DNA of 46,907 nucleotides from Bacteroidales bacterium (GCA_017617475.1 JAFZWC010000074.1:1-46907), one strand, 5' to 3'. Positions 9,360 through 17,167 are shown, numbered from the stretch's first letter. Program-made: numbers and translations. Notes: generated by a model not told the origin, from the letters alone.

Positions 9360-9375
9360 AGTGCCGCGTCATTTA

Positions 9376-9404
9376 ATTCGCAACAAATATAGATATTTGC
9401 GAAT
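9376..9404. promoter_or_regulatory. Proximal fic operator palindrome
   Basis: ATTCGCAA (9376-9383) and TTGCGAAT (9397-9404) are perfect 8-base inverted arms with a 13-nt spacer that covers the -7 element. A second copy with the same half-sites lies at 9419-9437. This is a probable repressor site, perhaps for the Fic protein's own winged helix. Confidence 0.6.
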
Positions 9405-9414
9405 AAAATACAAA
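9384..9414 (-). promoter_or_regulatory. Promoter of the fic gene
   Basis: Minus strand: TTTG (9414-9411), 19-nt spacer, TATATTTG (9391-9384). Perfect consensus in an AT-rich pocket. Confidence 0.82.
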
Positions 9415-9418
9415 ATTA

Positions 9419-9437
9419 ATTCGCATCTTCTGCGAAT
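9419..9437. promoter_or_regulatory. Distal fic operator palindrome
   Basis: ATTCGCA (9419-9425) and TGCGAAT (9431-9437) are perfect 7-base arms around a 5-nt spacer, just upstream of the -33 box of the fic promoter. It has the same half-site as 9376-9404 but a shorter spacer. Confidence 0.6.
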
Positions 9438-9464
9438 AATAATTCAACTTCTTTATTTGGGGAT

Positions 9465-9827
9465 TTAGTTTTTCTGGCGGTATTCGGTCGGGGTCATGCC
9501 GAAGCGGTGCTTGAACTGGTCCCGGAAGGTGGCCAGGGTGAGGCCTACGCTGTCGGCAATGTCCGTGAAGGACATCTCCGGGTGTTCCCGCACCAGACGT
9601 TCAGCGTCCTCCATCCGCAGGGAATTGACGTATGCGGTAATGGACTGCCCGCCGGCATAGGCCGACATCAGTGCGCACAAGGTGCGGCGCGAAAGGCCGA
9701 ACCGGACCAGGATATCATGCCGCTGGAGGTTGGAATCGGCGTAGAGTTTCTCTGTCCGGATCACATGGTCCATGTGCCGGAAAAGATCCTCGCCGGGTAC
9801 TTCTTTGTCGGTGTTTTTACTACACAT
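9465..9827 (-). CDS. Stand-alone AraC-type DNA-binding domain (mini-AraC)
   Basis: 120 residues, almost entirely an AraC double helix-turn-helix domain: RHDILVRFGLSRRTL forms the first HTH, then ITAYVNSLRMEDAERL, then SFTDIADSVGLTLATFRDQF as the second HTH, ending FGMTPTEYRQKN. By hand alignment, about 69 of 108 residues match the C-terminal domain of the TPR/AraC regulator encoded next door (9919-11559), so it is a paralogous duplicate without sensor or membrane segment. It could activate constitutively, or compete with the full-length regulator for operators. Operator-promoter copy 2 lies directly upstream with its -7 element 25 nt from the ATG, so the gene is probably part of the same regulon. 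It is complete, not a pseudogene. Confidence 0.88.
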   Translation of the reverse strand: MCSKNTDKEVPGEDLFRHMDHVIRTEKLYADSNLQRHDILVRFGLSRRTLCALMSAYAGGQSITAYVNSLRMEDAERLVREHPEMSFTDIADSVGLTLATFRDQFKHRFGMTPTEYRQKN

Positions 9828-9852
9828 TGACTACACTTATTCTTTGGTTGAA

Positions 9853-9917
9853 TAAATGTAGGTAAAAAACAAACCACCTTATGCACGTTTTTGGCACCGT
9901 GCCAAATTCGTGCATGA
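9853..9917 (-). promoter_or_regulatory. Operator-promoter copy 2 for the mini-AraC gene
   Basis: The palindrome at 9879-9917 has outer arms ATGCACG (9881-9887) and CGTGCAT (9909-9915), and inner arms TTTGGCA (9890-9896) and TGCCAAA (9900-9906). The -7 element is TACATTTA (minus strand, 9860-9853), again 18 nt from the palindrome edge. Over its whole length it differs from copy 1 at only a handful of positions. It abuts the stop codon of the TPR/AraC gene (9919-9921), so it could also terminate that transcript. Confidence 0.65.
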
Positions 9918-9918
9918 A

Positions 9919-11559
9919 TTAGAGGTTTTGGCGGTATTCGGTGGGGGTCATTCCGAACTGGCGCTTGAACTGGTCGCGGAAGGTGGAGAGGGAGAAGCCC
10001 ACTGTTTCGGCTATGTCCGTGAGGGACATCTCCGGCTCCTCACGAAGCAGACGGACGGCATCCTCCAAACGCATGGCGTTGATGTAAGCGGTGAAGGACT
10101 GGCCGTCGGCGTGAACGGTGAGGAGGTCGTTCAAGGTGCGGCGGCTGATGTCAAAGCGGTCCAGGATGTCCTGCCGCTGGAGGGACTCATTGGCGTAGAG
10201 TTTCTCCTTCCGGATTACATCGTCAATGAGGTTGAACAGTTCGGGGTTAGGGGCGGGCGAGACGGATGCCTTCTGCTCTTCGCCGATCCGGTACCGCTGA
10301 CGGGCAAAGAACAAAGAGAAGGCCGCTGCAACCAGGAGCAAAACTATGATGGCGACGATGATGACGTCCTTGCGGGCCGATGCGCTTTGGGCGTCCTGGA
10401 TCTTGCGGTCCTGCTCCTCGGCGTGGTACTTGGCAGCCAGTTCCTGGGCTTCGCTCTCCTGCAGCCGTCGGTTCAGCTCTTTCTGGAGGGCGGCGTAGCG
10501 GTTCATATAGGCCAAAGCTTCGGCCGGCTTTCCCTGGGCCGTGGCGGCATCGGCCCTGTCCTTCAGGATGAGGGTGTAGTTTTCATTGAGGGTGTCGGCG
10601 CCCATCCGGGCTTCCATCTGGTCGTAGATGTCCAGGAGCTTGTCCCATTCTCCCAGGGCCTTCCAGGCGGGGGCAATCATCACCCTTCCACCATAACTGC
10701 GGCCATAGTCCGACTGCTCGAAGAGGGCTAAGTATTTCCGGGATTCCGTTAAGTTGGGAGGGGCAACTCTTGCATACGCCCGGGCAAGGAAGCCCCAGGC
10801 CTGGGCCTTGTAGAACTGACAGTAGCGCTCGCGGTCCTCTTTGATAGGAGGCAGGCGGAAGCTGTCTTCGGCATAGGCCGAAGGGCGTTTTTCATAGTCT
10901 TCCAGCTTCCCCACAATGGCGGCGGCTTCCGGGATGATGGCTTCGAAGTTGCCGTCTTCGTCCAGAACGGTAATCTTGCGTTTGCGGGCCACTATTCCGG
11001 CGTCCAGCCGGTTTACGCTGGGCGCTCCTTCATCCAGGTCCTTTATAACCTGGTCCAGCTTGGCCAGACCTTCGTCGTGGCGGCCCAGATAAGTCATCAC
11101 ATCGCCAATCTCGGCCTCCATGCGCAGCGCTTCCGTCTCCTGCCCCCACTGGCGGTTCAGATCGGCCAGCTGGGTGGCGTATACGAGCCACTGCTCGTAG
11201 TCCCTTTTCCTGCGGTAGGCGTCCATCATCAATTGAAGGACGTTGCTGCGGTTGTCGGCCGTAGAAACGGTGGTGGCACGGGTGGAATCCCGTTGCAACA
11301 GATCCTTGCACAGGGTAATGGCCTCCTCAAGGCGGTGGTCCACCGGTGAGTGGGCATACACTTTGGCACGGAGATAATCGGCCTCGAAGGCATCCACATT
11401 GCCCACGATGAGGGCCGAATCTATGATGGTGAGCGCCCGGTCCGGATCCGTGCCATAGACGAGCATGGCTGCCCGGGCGGTGTACAGCGTGTCGGACGGC
11501 TGCGGCACATGCGCCTGGGCTATGAGGAGAGCCAATATGCAGGAAAGGATGGTTCTCAT
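9919..11559 (-). CDS. Membrane-spanning regulator: periplasmic TPR sensor, TM helix, cytoplasmic AraC domain
   Basis: 546 residues. A Sec-type signal or anchor (MRTILSCILALLIAQA) is followed by a long helical region with TPR-like repeats (about 30-380), for example RALTIIDSALIVGN and PAEALAYMNRYAALQ. A single transmembrane helix lies at about 399-418 (VIIVAIIVLLLVAAAFSLFF), then a basic stretch and an AraC HTH domain at 438-546. This layout lets a periplasmic signal act directly on transcription without a kinase; several Bacteroidales regulators share it. The start overlaps the stop of the upstream beta-helix gene as ATGA (11556-11559), so the two are coupled and likely act together. It is the best candidate to bind the three palindromic operators in this block. 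The signal it senses is unknown. Confidence 0.88.
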   Translation of the reverse strand: MRTILSCILALLIAQAHVPQPSDTLYTARAAMLVYGTDPDRALTIIDSALIVGNVDAFEADYLRAKVYAHSPVDHRLEEAITLCKDLLQRDSTRATTVSTADNRSNVLQLMMDAYRRKRDYEQWLVYATQLADLNRQWGQETEALRMEAEIGDVMTYLGRHDEGLAKLDQVIKDLDEGAPSVNRLDAGIVARKRKITVLDEDGNFEAIIPEAAAIVGKLEDYEKRPSAYAEDSFRLPPIKEDRERYCQFYKAQAWGFLARAYARVAPPNLTESRKYLALFEQSDYGRSYGGRVMIAPAWKALGEWDKLLDIYDQMEARMGADTLNENYTLILKDRADAATAQGKPAEALAYMNRYAALQKELNRRLQESEAQELAAKYHAEEQDRKIQDAQSASARKDVIIVAIIVLLLVAAAFSLFFARQRYRIGEEQKASVSPAPNPELFNLIDDVIRKEKLYANESLQRQDILDRFDISRRTLNDLLTVHADGQSFTAYINAMRLEDAVRLLREEPEMSLTDIAETVGFSLSTFRDQFKRQFGMTPTEYRQNL

Positions 11560-12239
11560 TTTATAGTCACTGATTCTTCTATTATGTTGGCTTTAGGGGC
11601 AATGTTGACAGTACCGCAGGTACCGCCTGTGCCTTTGCCTATATTATCGTTGGCATATTCACCGCTGGCAATCTTGACGGCCGTAACCTGAACCACTTTG
11701 TCGGAGATGGTAATGGACCCGCATTGGCCGCAAAATCCGCTTCCTATGCTGGCCGCACAGGTTCCGCCGTTGGAAATGACCACAGTTCCTTCCAGCACGA
11801 TATCGCCACAGCCCTTCTGATACCCTCCGCCAATGCCGGCGGCCATATACCCGCCCTGCGCCACAATAATCCCACTCTTGATGGTGATGTTCCCGCAGGC
11901 TTTCTGGTAACCACCGCCGATGCCCGCGCCCTTGCCACCGCAACTCACTTGCAGTGAACCGGGTCCCTTTATGCACAAGGTGGCTCCCTCGGCGGGGAAG
12001 ACGGCAGGATACTCTCCATACAGCGTCTTTACTGTGTTGAATCCCTTCAAGACCAGGGTGGCATCCCCCAGGCAGGTGATGCCGGCCCAGTCATCTCCAC
12101 TCACCACAATAAAAACGTCCTGCAGCGTTACAACCGCACCGGCAGCAATGGTGATATGGGTGTCCCGCCCGGCCATTCCGGTAAGGACATCCCCATTCAC
12201 GGCTTCATACTGTTGCTCTATGCTTGCAAGATCTATCAT
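11556..12239 (-). CDS. Beta-helix-like repeat protein coupled to the TPR/AraC regulator
   Basis: 227 residues built from repeated turns such as GAGIGGGYQKACGNITIKSG, AAGIGGGYQKGCGDI and ASIGSGFCGQCGSITI, as in right-handed beta-helix or carbohydrate-binding repeat proteins of Bacteroidales and Clostridia. Those proteins are normally secreted, but this one starts MIDLASIEQQ with no signal peptide. The promoter lies only 21 nt upstream of the ATG, so a longer exported form is unlikely. It is therefore predicted to be cytoplasmic, or exported by an unknown route. Cysteines recur at a fixed place in each GIGGGYQ-x-CG turn. The gene shares ATGA with the regulator start. Role unknown; it may be a partner or ligand-binding element of the regulator. 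Confidence 0.75.
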   Translation of the reverse strand: MIDLASIEQQYEAVNGDVLTGMAGRDTHITIAAGAVVTLQDVFIVVSGDDWAGITCLGDATLVLKGFNTVKTLYGEYPAVFPAEGATLCIKGPGSLQVSCGGKGAGIGGGYQKACGNITIKSGIIVAQGGYMAAGIGGGYQKGCGDIVLEGTVVISNGGTCAASIGSGFCGQCGSITISDKVVQVTAVKIASGEYANDNIGKGTGGTCGTVNIAPKANIIEESVTIK

Positions 12240-12259
12240 TTCACAAATGCACTATAGTG

Positions 12260-12324
12260 TAAAGATAATACAAAAGCGCCCTTTCTCATGCACGATTTCG
12301 GCACAAAACCAAATTCGTGTATAA
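12260..12324 (-). promoter_or_regulatory. Operator-promoter copy 3 for the beta-helix/TPR-AraC operon
   Basis: A more diverged palindrome at 12286-12324: TCATGCACG (12286-12294) against CGTGTATAA (12316-12324). GGCAC and CCAAATTCGTG are conserved with copies 1 and 2. The -7 element is TATCTTTA (minus strand, 12267-12260), and the spacing to the palindrome is again exactly 18 nt. No minus-strand gene ends here, which argues against the motif being only a terminator. Confidence 0.65.
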
Positions 12325-12374
12325 ATTTTTGAAAATTTTAGTACCTTGTGTTGCAAAGTACCAAAAATTATTTA

Positions 12375-12382
12375 TATCTTTG
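12375..12382 (+). promoter_or_regulatory. -7 element of the pspC-padR-pspC operon
   Basis: TATCTTTG matches TAnnTTTG and lies 32 nt before the ATG at 12415. A partial -33 (TTGC, 12351-12354) lies 20 nt upstream. Confidence 0.7.
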
Positions 12383-12414
12383 CATCGGAAAATATTTTAA
12401 ACGAACGATAACCT

Positions 12415-12984
12415 ATGAAAAAAGTAGTGAATGTTTCCCTCGGAGGGCGCAACTTCACCCTCGAAGAAGATGCTTACGCACGCCTGGGGCTCTATCTGGA
12501 GCACTTCAAGGCCAAACTCACCGTCCCCGAAAGCCAGAAGGCCGAGGTAATGGACGAGATTGAAGGCCGCATGGCCGAACTCTTCACCCAGGAGGTGGGA
12601 GACGGCGGCCGAGTGGTTTCCCTGGATCTGGTGAACAAGGTGGCCACCACCCTGGGTATGCCCGACGGCTCCGCGGAAGGCGGATCGGCCAGCTACGCTT
12701 CCGGCGAGGCCGCATCGGCCCCCCGCAAACTGTACCGCGACCTGGACGAGAAGAAGGTAGCCGGCGTGTGCTCCGGCCTGGCCCTCTACCTGGACGTGGA
12801 CGTAACCCTTATCCGCGTGTTCATGCTGGTGGCGCTCATCTGCGGAAGCGCCGGATTCTGGATCTATGTGATCTTCTGGATTGCCCTCCCGGTGGCCGAT
12901 ACGCCCGCCAAGAAGTGCGAACTCCGCGGCCTGGCCCCCACGGCGGAAAACATGTCCCGTTTCACCACCTATTATAGAAAGTAA
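12415..12984 (+). CDS. PspC-domain membrane protein 1
   Basis: 189 residues. The N-terminal half (about 1-95) is a helical cytoplasmic region (VNVSLGGRNFTLEEDAYARLGLYL) shared with the third gene of this operon. A PspC domain follows at about 103-160: RKLYRDLDEKKVAGVCSGLALYLDVD, then hydrophobic helices FMLVALICGSAGFWIYVIFWIALPV. PspC proteins of the phage-shock family sense or buffer inner-membrane stress. The operon continues with a PadR regulator after three bases and a longer PspC paralogue, an arrangement common in Bacteroidales. The start at 12415 is the first ATG after a consensus -7. Confidence 0.9.
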   Translation: MKKVVNVSLGGRNFTLEEDAYARLGLYLEHFKAKLTVPESQKAEVMDEIEGRMAELFTQEVGDGGRVVSLDLVNKVATTLGMPDGSAEGGSASYASGEAASAPRKLYRDLDEKKVAGVCSGLALYLDVDVTLIRVFMLVALICGSAGFWIYVIFWIALPVADTPAKKCELRGLAPTAENMSRFTTYYRK

Positions 12985-12987
12985 GTT

Positions 12988-13320
12988 ATGGAGAACAGTA
13001 ATGACAACGTACGCGCTCAGATGCGCAAAGGCGTGCTCGAATACTGCATCCTGTGTATTCTGAGCAACAAGGAGGCCTATGCTTCCAGCATTCTGGAAGA
13101 ACTCAAGGCCGTGGGCATGCTGGTGGTGGAAGGAACCCTGTATCCCCTTCTGATCCGTCAGAAAAACCAGGGCCTGCTCTCCTACCGCTGGGAAGAATCT
13201 CCCCAGGGCCCGCCCCGCAAGTATTACGTAATTACGGAAAAGGGCCGTGCCCAGCTGGCCGACATGGATGCCGCCTGGCAGGAAATGGTACAGAGTATTG
13301 AAACCTTGAAAAATGCATAA
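12988..13320 (+). CDS. PadR-family transcriptional regulator
   Basis: 110 residues, a short PadR winged-helix protein. MRKGVLEYCILCILSNKEAYASSILEEL forms the first helices, VEGTLYPLLIRQKNQGLLSYRWEES is the recognition helix and wing, and PPRKYYVITEKGRAQL is the characteristic PadR beta-wing. PadR proteins usually repress their own operon and neighbouring membrane-protein genes. Here it lies between two pspC genes with three-base gaps on each side, so it most likely controls this operon. The family call is secure; the effector is unknown. Confidence 0.92.
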   Translation: MENSNDNVRAQMRKGVLEYCILCILSNKEAYASSILEELKAVGMLVVEGTLYPLLIRQKNQGLLSYRWEESPQGPPRKYYVITEKGRAQLADMDAAWQEMVQSIETLKNA

Positions 13321-13323
13321 CCT

Positions 13324-14349
13324 ATGAAAACCACAGAACAGATAAGCGTGGGCGGATACGCCTTCGTACTGGAAAAAGATGCATCCGAAGCGCTTGGAAA
13401 ATATATTGCCGAACTGGAATCCCACTACCTGCAGCAGGAAGGCGGGAAGGAAATCATGGAAGGCATAGAGGAGCGCGTGGCCGAACTGCTGCTGGACAAG
13501 TGCGGCAAAGGCTGCGTGGGAACCCTGGCCCATGTACAGGCCGTCATCGACGTGGTCGGCCGTCCCGAGCGCATCGAGGCCGACGACCCCGTATCCGATG
13601 CTCCGGCCGGAGGTGCAAAGCCCCGGAAGCGCCTTTTCCGCGATTTGGAAAAGAAGAGCCTGGGCGGCGTTTGCAGCGGCCTGGCGGCCTATTTTGACAT
13701 AGAAGTCTCCTGGCTCCGGATTGGATTCATAGTGCTGACTCTGGTGGCTTTCTTCGGCGGTTTCCATGGAGGTCCCTGGAGCCTTACCGGCCCGGCCCTC
13801 TACTGCGTGCTCTGGCTGGCCATGCCGGCTGCCCGCACGGCACAGGACCGCTGGGCCATGAACGGCGAGAGCGGAACGGCCGACGAAATCCGCCGCAACG
13901 TGCAGGCCGGCATCCACGAAATGGGAGACGCGGCCCGCGAAGTGACCAAGTCCGACTTCTTCCAGAAGTTCGGCCGCATATTCATCCTACTCATCGGCAT
14001 CATCTTCCTCATTGCCGGCACCTCGGGACTGGCGTCCATTTCCGTGCTCAGCCTCAAGGGAACGGAACTCTTCGGCTTCCCGTATGCCCGGTTCATGGAG
14101 GAACTCACCGAACATGCCCCCGTGTTCCTGGATCTGCTGAACACCACCTGGGTGGTGGTTCTCCTGGCCCTGGCCGTTATCCTGCCTTTCGTGGGCATCC
14201 TGTACGGTGGCATCCAGATGATTTTCGGCTTCAAATCGCCTTCCTGGAAGCCCGGGCTGGTGATCTTTGTCCTGTGGCTCATCATCCTGGTGGTACTGGG
14301 TGTGCTGGGTTTTGCAGGAGCGGTTTCTACCCAGAACTTATTCATATAA
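13324..14349 (+). CDS. PspC-domain membrane protein 2
   Basis: 341 residues and paralogous to the first gene of the operon: the N-terminus ISVGGYAFVLEKDASEALGKYI matches VSLGGRNFTLEEDAYARLGLYL, and a PspC domain follows (RKRLFRDLEKKSLGGVCSGLAAYFDIE, about 100-165). It carries extra C-terminal membrane helices at about 218-240 (IFILLIGIIFLIAGTSGLA), 275-300 and 311-335. It is likely an inner-membrane protein in envelope-stress control. The last gene of the operon, it is followed by a hairpin terminator. Confidence 0.88.
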   Translation: MKTTEQISVGGYAFVLEKDASEALGKYIAELESHYLQQEGGKEIMEGIEERVAELLLDKCGKGCVGTLAHVQAVIDVVGRPERIEADDPVSDAPAGGAKPRKRLFRDLEKKSLGGVCSGLAAYFDIEVSWLRIGFIVLTLVAFFGGFHGGPWSLTGPALYCVLWLAMPAARTAQDRWAMNGESGTADEIRRNVQAGIHEMGDAAREVTKSDFFQKFGRIFILLIGIIFLIAGTSGLASISVLSLKGTELFGFPYARFMEELTEHAPVFLDLLNTTWVVVLLALAVILPFVGILYGGIQMIFGFKSPSWKPGLVIFVLWLIILVVLGVLGFAGAVSTQNLFI

Positions 14350-14376
14350 GTTGTTGTTAGTTAAACATAAATCCTT

Positions 14377-14405
14377 GCACCCCCGGGCTTACAGCCTGGG
14401 GGTGC
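14377..14405 (+). terminator. Hairpin terminator after the pspC operon
   Basis: GCACCCCCGGGCT (14377-14389) pairs with AGCCTGGGGGTGC (14393-14405): 13 pairs including one G-T, with a 3-nt loop. Only a short T-containing stretch follows, so termination may be partial. Confidence 0.65.
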
Positions 14406-14447
14406 TTGGTTAAAGGCCTGGAATTTGCCTAGTTTCGGGGTTATTTG

Positions 14448-14455
14448 TATATTTG
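14448..14455 (+). promoter_or_regulatory. -7 element directly before the porin-like gene
   Basis: TATATTTG ends six bases before the ATG at 14462, so the transcript probably starts at or next to the start codon (leaderless). Confidence 0.7.
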
Positions 14456-14461
14456 CAAGTT

Positions 14462-17167
14462 ATGGCAAAGTTCTGGAGCGACATATTGGTTCCGCTGGCC
14501 ATTGCGGGATGCATCGCGGTTCAGACCGTGGGGGTTGAAGCCTCCAGGGCCTCCCGCGTGGCAGCCTTCTTCCCCAAGAAGGATGTGACCGTGAGCCCGC
14601 AGGACACCAACAAGAAGAAAGTGGCGCCGCCGGATACTTTAAAATCGGCCCCGCAGGACACTTCCAAAAAGGTTTTGCCCGACACCACCCAGGCAGCCCC
14701 CCTGGATTCATTGGCCGAAGATGAGGACTTCGACCTCTTCGGCCCCGTGGAGGACACGCTGCCCAAGATCTTTGCCCGGGACACCATGCGCGTGCCCGAC
14801 AGCCTCCAGTATACAGACCCCTTCCTGTACCGTTGGTACGTGGCCACCAAGGACAGTTACACCCACAAGCTGGTGGTGGACTCCCTCAAGACCGAGGGCG
14901 ATTCCCTCATCTGGCCCCGCATCGATTCCCTCTATCGGCTGGATTCCACCGCGGTGGCCAAGGCCGCCTGGGATAAGAAGTGGGCCGCCATGAGCAAGGC
15001 CGACCGCAAGCGCTGGACCTACGAGAACGTGAAGCTCCCGGCCATCCGCCGCAAGCAGGATTCCATCCGCCGCCGCAAAGACAGCATCCAGCATATCAAG
15101 GACAGCACTATCCAGAATACGCCCCGTATCCTGGAAACCTCTTTCCTCACGGATTCCATGCATTACAAACGGCTGGTCACCTGGAAACACGACCGCCTGT
15201 ACAACAGCATGGAACTCATTCCCTGGGACACCACGGCCAACTACCACTTCTACGACTACCCCTTCATGCGCAACGACGTAGGAGCCAGCTGGCTGGGCAT
15301 GCCCGGATCGGCCGTGCAGCAGTACAACTGGTTCGAGCGTGACAAAGAGACATCGGCCTCCTTCTACCAGGCCCTGGAAAGCTGGTCCTTCACGGCCGAC
15401 AACCTTCCCCAGTTCAACACCAAGACGCCCTATACGGAGCTGGAATACTCCGGCAACCTGCTGTCCAACACCACACTGGCCTCCGACAACTTCCGCGTGA
15501 CCACCACGCAGAACATCCTGCCGGCCCTGAACGTGGCGGCCGAAATGAAACGCTACGGCGGCGCCGGTATCCTCAAGAACGAGAAAACCAGCAACAGCAA
15601 TTACTTCGTGGCCGGCAACTACCTGGGCAAGCGGTACCTGGCCCACGGCGGCTTCATCTACAACAAGAGCACCCGCACGGAAAGCGGCGGTATGCAGGAC
15701 AATTTCTGGGTCCGGGACACCCTAGTGGACGTGCGCGAAATTGACGTGAACCTGGCCGCCGCCAGCAACCGGTACAGGAAAAGGACTCTCTTCTACGACC
15801 AGAGCTACCGCATCCCCTTCGACTTCATTGAAACCCTCCGCCACCGCGGAGACACCTCCTGGGTGAAGGCCGATACCGTAAACACCAACATCACCACGGG
15901 CTACATAGGCACCTCCACCGAGTATACCACCTATACCAAGAAGTACGTAGACAACACGGACGCCCAGCTGAGCGAGTTCTACAACGGGCAGTTCAACATC
16001 AATCCCAGCAAGAGCGCCGACTCCCTGCGTACCATGAGGCTGGAGAACCGTGTCTTCGTCCGCTTCCAGCCCTGGAAGGAAGAGGCGCTGGTTTCCAAGA
16101 TTGAAGGCGGCGTGGGCAACCGGCTCCAGACCTTCTATCTCCAGAGTCCCAATGAAGTCCTGTACAAGAGTTCCAACCACCGCTGGAACAGCTTCTACGC
16201 CTACGCCGGAGCAGAAGGCATGCTGGGCCGATACCTGAACTGGGATGCCACAGGCCTGGTGAACTTCGCCGGGGCCGAGGCCGGAGACTTCTACGTGAAG
16301 GCCAATGCCAAGGTGAGCATCTACCCCTTCCGCCGTGCCCCCCAGAGCCCCATTTCCCTGAGCGCCAACTTCGAGACGCGCCTCCAGGAACCGGACTTCT
16401 ACCAGCAGCATTTCTATTCCAACCACTTCAAGTGGGAAAACGACTTCTCCAAGACATCCACCACCCGCATCCGGGCCCAGCTGGACATCCCCCGCTGGAA
16501 ACTGAAGGCGCAGGTAGGTTATGCCTTGCTGGCCAACAATGTCTATTACGACACCCTGGCCATCGCCCGCCAGAACACCACGCCCATGAGCGTGCTGTCG
16601 GCCGCCCTTACCAAAGACTTCGCCTTCGGCCCCGTGCACCTGGACAACTCGGCCCTGCTGCAGCTCTCCTCCAATCAGGACGTGCTTCCGCTGCCGCTGC
16701 TGGCCCTCAACCTTCGCTGGTACCTGCAGTTCAACATTGTTGACGCCAAGGTGCTGCAGATGCAAGTGGGTGCCAACGTGCGCTTCAACACCCTGTGGTA
16801 CGCCCCTGCCTATAACCCGGTGGCCGGCGTCTTCCACCTGCAGAACGAGGAAAAATACGGCAACACGCCCGTCTTCGACATCTTCGTGAACATGCAGTGG
16901 AAGAAGTGCTGCATCTTCCTCAAGTTTGAGAATGCCGGCAAGGGATGGCCCATGCCGTCCAAGGACTACTTCACGGCCCATCACTATATCCAGGCGCCCG
17001 CCATGTTCAAGTTTGGCATAAGCTGGCCGTTCTATCCTCATCTGGGAGCCATGAAAACCATGTCGGAACGCGCCAGTTCCTCCTTTAGCGGCGGTGGCGA
17101 CAGCGGCGGCGGCCTGGGAGGCGGTCTGGGAGGCGGCCTGGGCGGCATGCTGGGAGGAAACCGGTAA
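14462..17167 (+). CDS. Putative porin (Porin_10-like outer-membrane protein)
   Basis: 901 residues from the ATG at 14462. I chose this start because an upstream TTG at 14453 lies inside the -7 element. A hydrophobic signal (ILVPLAIAGCIAVQ) is followed by a Lys/Pro/Asp-rich segment with repeats such as PQDTNKK, PPDTLKS and PQDTSKK. Next comes a basic/helical region (about 170-210) and a long barrel with the family's landmarks: DTTANYHFYDYPFMRNDVGASWLG, the YNWF and FDFIETL stretches, and an aromatic-rich C-terminal half. The protein should sit in the outer membrane. Unusually, it ends in a glycine-rich tail (about 30 residues, GGGLGGGLGGGLGGMLGG) after the last strand. The next gene starts four bases after its stop. 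Confidence 0.85.
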   Translation: MAKFWSDILVPLAIAGCIAVQTVGVEASRASRVAAFFPKKDVTVSPQDTNKKKVAPPDTLKSAPQDTSKKVLPDTTQAAPLDSLAEDEDFDLFGPVEDTLPKIFARDTMRVPDSLQYTDPFLYRWYVATKDSYTHKLVVDSLKTEGDSLIWPRIDSLYRLDSTAVAKAAWDKKWAAMSKADRKRWTYENVKLPAIRRKQDSIRRRKDSIQHIKDSTIQNTPRILETSFLTDSMHYKRLVTWKHDRLYNSMELIPWDTTANYHFYDYPFMRNDVGASWLGMPGSAVQQYNWFERDKETSASFYQALESWSFTADNLPQFNTKTPYTELEYSGNLLSNTTLASDNFRVTTTQNILPALNVAAEMKRYGGAGILKNEKTSNSNYFVAGNYLGKRYLAHGGFIYNKSTRTESGGMQDNFWVRDTLVDVREIDVNLAAASNRYRKRTLFYDQSYRIPFDFIETLRHRGDTSWVKADTVNTNITTGYIGTSTEYTTYTKKYVDNTDAQLSEFYNGQFNINPSKSADSLRTMRLENRVFVRFQPWKEEALVSKIEGGVGNRLQTFYLQSPNEVLYKSSNHRWNSFYAYAGAEGMLGRYLNWDATGLVNFAGAEAGDFYVKANAKVSIYPFRRAPQSPISLSANFETRLQEPDFYQQHFYSNHFKWENDFSKTSTTRIRAQLDIPRWKLKAQVGYALLANNVYYDTLAIARQNTTPMSVLSAALTKDFAFGPVHLDNSALLQLSSNQDVLPLPLLALNLRWYLQFNIVDAKVLQMQVGANVRFNTLWYAPAYNPVAGVFHLQNEEKYGNTPVFDIFVNMQWKKCCIFLKFENAGKGWPMPSKDYFTAHHYIQAPAMFKFGISWPFYPHLGAMKTMSERASSSFSGGGDSGGGLGGGLGGGLGGMLGGNR

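Noticed and set aside
10540..10570. GCATCGGCCC in the TPR/AraC gene as an inverted element copy
   Set aside because: It encodes an ordinary TPR helix (DRADAATAQGKP). There is no palindrome around it, and the remaining loop bases do not match.
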